Part shown: positions 63,480 through 64,000 of the stretch, piece by piece
Numbering within the stretch: position 1 is the stretch's first letter
How the letters are laid out: each line of letters opens with the position of its first letter
Source of the DNA: Ruegeria aquimaris
GTDB lineage: Bacteria > Pseudomonadota > Alphaproteobacteria > Rhodobacterales > Rhodobacteraceae
Reading direction: 5' to 3'
DNA: 64,000 nucleotides
NCBI RefSeq assembly: GCF_025751555.1
Contig: NZ_JAOWLB010000004.1
Span: forward strand, 1-64,000
Program-made: the position numbers and the translations under genes
Notes under the pieces: model-generated
What the model was told of the DNA's origin: nothing
Databases searched by the model: none
What the model saw: the letters and a program-made list of their open reading frames with translations, nothing else

Positions 63480-64000
63480 ATGCCCGACCGCTATCAGAAT
63501 TCGCCAGAACTCGCCGCCATCACAAGGCGGTTTCTCCAGTGCACGGCGCGGCGCGACGGATCTTCCAGCGGACTATTCTCACACAGCAGCGCGCTTCTCT
63601 ACCTCGGGTCCGCCGAGGGCGAGTTGTTCACCGGCGACGTGCTGCGCAGGTTCTTTTCCGAAACCCGCGAAGAGCTTGCCGTCTTCCGTTACGAGGATAT
63701 CGACGTTCACGCATTCGAGCGGGACGTCATGGGCTGGTCGGTCTGGAGTGCAACAATGGTCACGCCGGAAACGGGCGCAAGAATCCAGTTCCGGGGCACC
63801 ATCGTTTTCGGCCTCGAAGAGGCCCAGTGGAAAATCGTTCATATCCACAACTCGAACCCGGTCCCAAACGCCACCTCGCTGGGCTACGATCCGGGCAACT
63901 TTGACGAGATCGCCAAGGCCGCCGCGCGCGACCGGCCAAACCTCGGACAGGCCGGGCTGGCCACCATCATGTTCACCGACATCGCCGACAGCACGCTGAT
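63480..64000 (+). CDS. NTF2-like (SnoaL) / class III adenylate cyclase fusion (copy 3, cut by window end)
   Basis: A third member read from the ATG at 63480 (GGAGG 6 bases upstream). It starts MPDRYQNSPELAAITRRFLQ, has the NTF2-like segment ending WKIVHIHNSNPVPNATSLGY and enters the cyclase domain at LATIMFTDIADSTLI, where the window ends at residue 174. A 210-base gap separates it from copy 2, so it may have its own promoter. The rest of the catalytic domain is outside the window. Confidence 0.82.
   Translation, partial: MPDRYQNSPELAAITRRFLQCTARRDGSSSGLFSHSSALLYLGSAEGELFTGDVLRRFFSETREELAVFRYEDIDVHAFERDVMGWSVWSATMVTPETGARIQFRGTIVFGLEEAQWKIVHIHNSNPVPNATSLGYDPGNFDEIAKAAARDRPNLGQAGLATIMFTDIADSTL

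Overview
The window is GC-rich, gene-dense bacterial DNA typical of a marine Roseobacter-group alphaproteobacterium (Rhodobacteraceae, Ruegeria-like). The main clues are cobaltochelatase cobS/cobT genes near bolA- and J-domain genes, tctCBA tripartite tricarboxylate transport genes, a choline-sulfatase, a DUF1127 protein, a class A RNase P RNA and the overall family content. The species is inferred; no 16S rRNA or tRNA gene was seen.

Layout. 1-600: right end of an IS5-type element fused to the remnant of a DUF4041/T5orf172 gene. 0.6-12.5 kb: the bolA / J-domain / cobS / cobT neighbourhood, interrupted by a sulfatase block (choline-sulfatase, a membrane methyltransferase, a secreted arylsulfatase with a divergent AraC regulator) and by a racemase-like and a ClC-type gene. 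12.5-15.5 kb: a block with a 58-aa ORF and two tandem winged-helix/alpha-beta-hydrolase fusions, flanked by direct copies of the cobT tail. 15.6-30.4 kb: peptidase, RidA, a third sulfatase plus sulfotransferase, DMT and LysE exporters with their LysR/ArgP regulator, an iodotyrosine-deiodinase-like flavoprotein, an SLC13 permease and tctCBA. 30.6-46.6 kb: yebC, amidotransferase, FAD dehydrogenase, TPM and YbaY-META envelope proteins, a second SLC13 permease, EamA, YmdB, 5-formyl-THF cyclo-ligase, MgtE, convergent guanine and 8-oxoguanine deaminases, HisN-like phosphatase and an XRE regulator. 46.9-58.4 kb: quinone reductase, LysR/DUF1127, Bax-inhibitor-like protein, a lipoprotein, rpmG (missed by a 60-aa cutoff), a DUF1326-DUF2182-GYD operon, rnpB, a muramoyl amidase, an Excalibur lipoprotein, gatCA and an MFS transporter. 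58.5-64 kb: a YHS protein under a strong palindrome, an FAD oxidoreductase, an MBL hydrolase and three tandem NTF2-like/class III cyclase fusions, the last cut by the window end.

Three themes stand out. (1) Organosulfur and small-organic-acid scavenging: three sulfatases, a sulfotransferase, a TTT system, two SLC13 permeases. (2) Sensor-enzyme fusions amplified in tandem: the wHTH-hydrolase pair and the cyclase trio. (3) A dispersed structured intergenic repeat present in at least eight places, whose internal hairpins differ in sequence between copies but keep perfect pairing; this is the strongest candidate for an undescribed element here.
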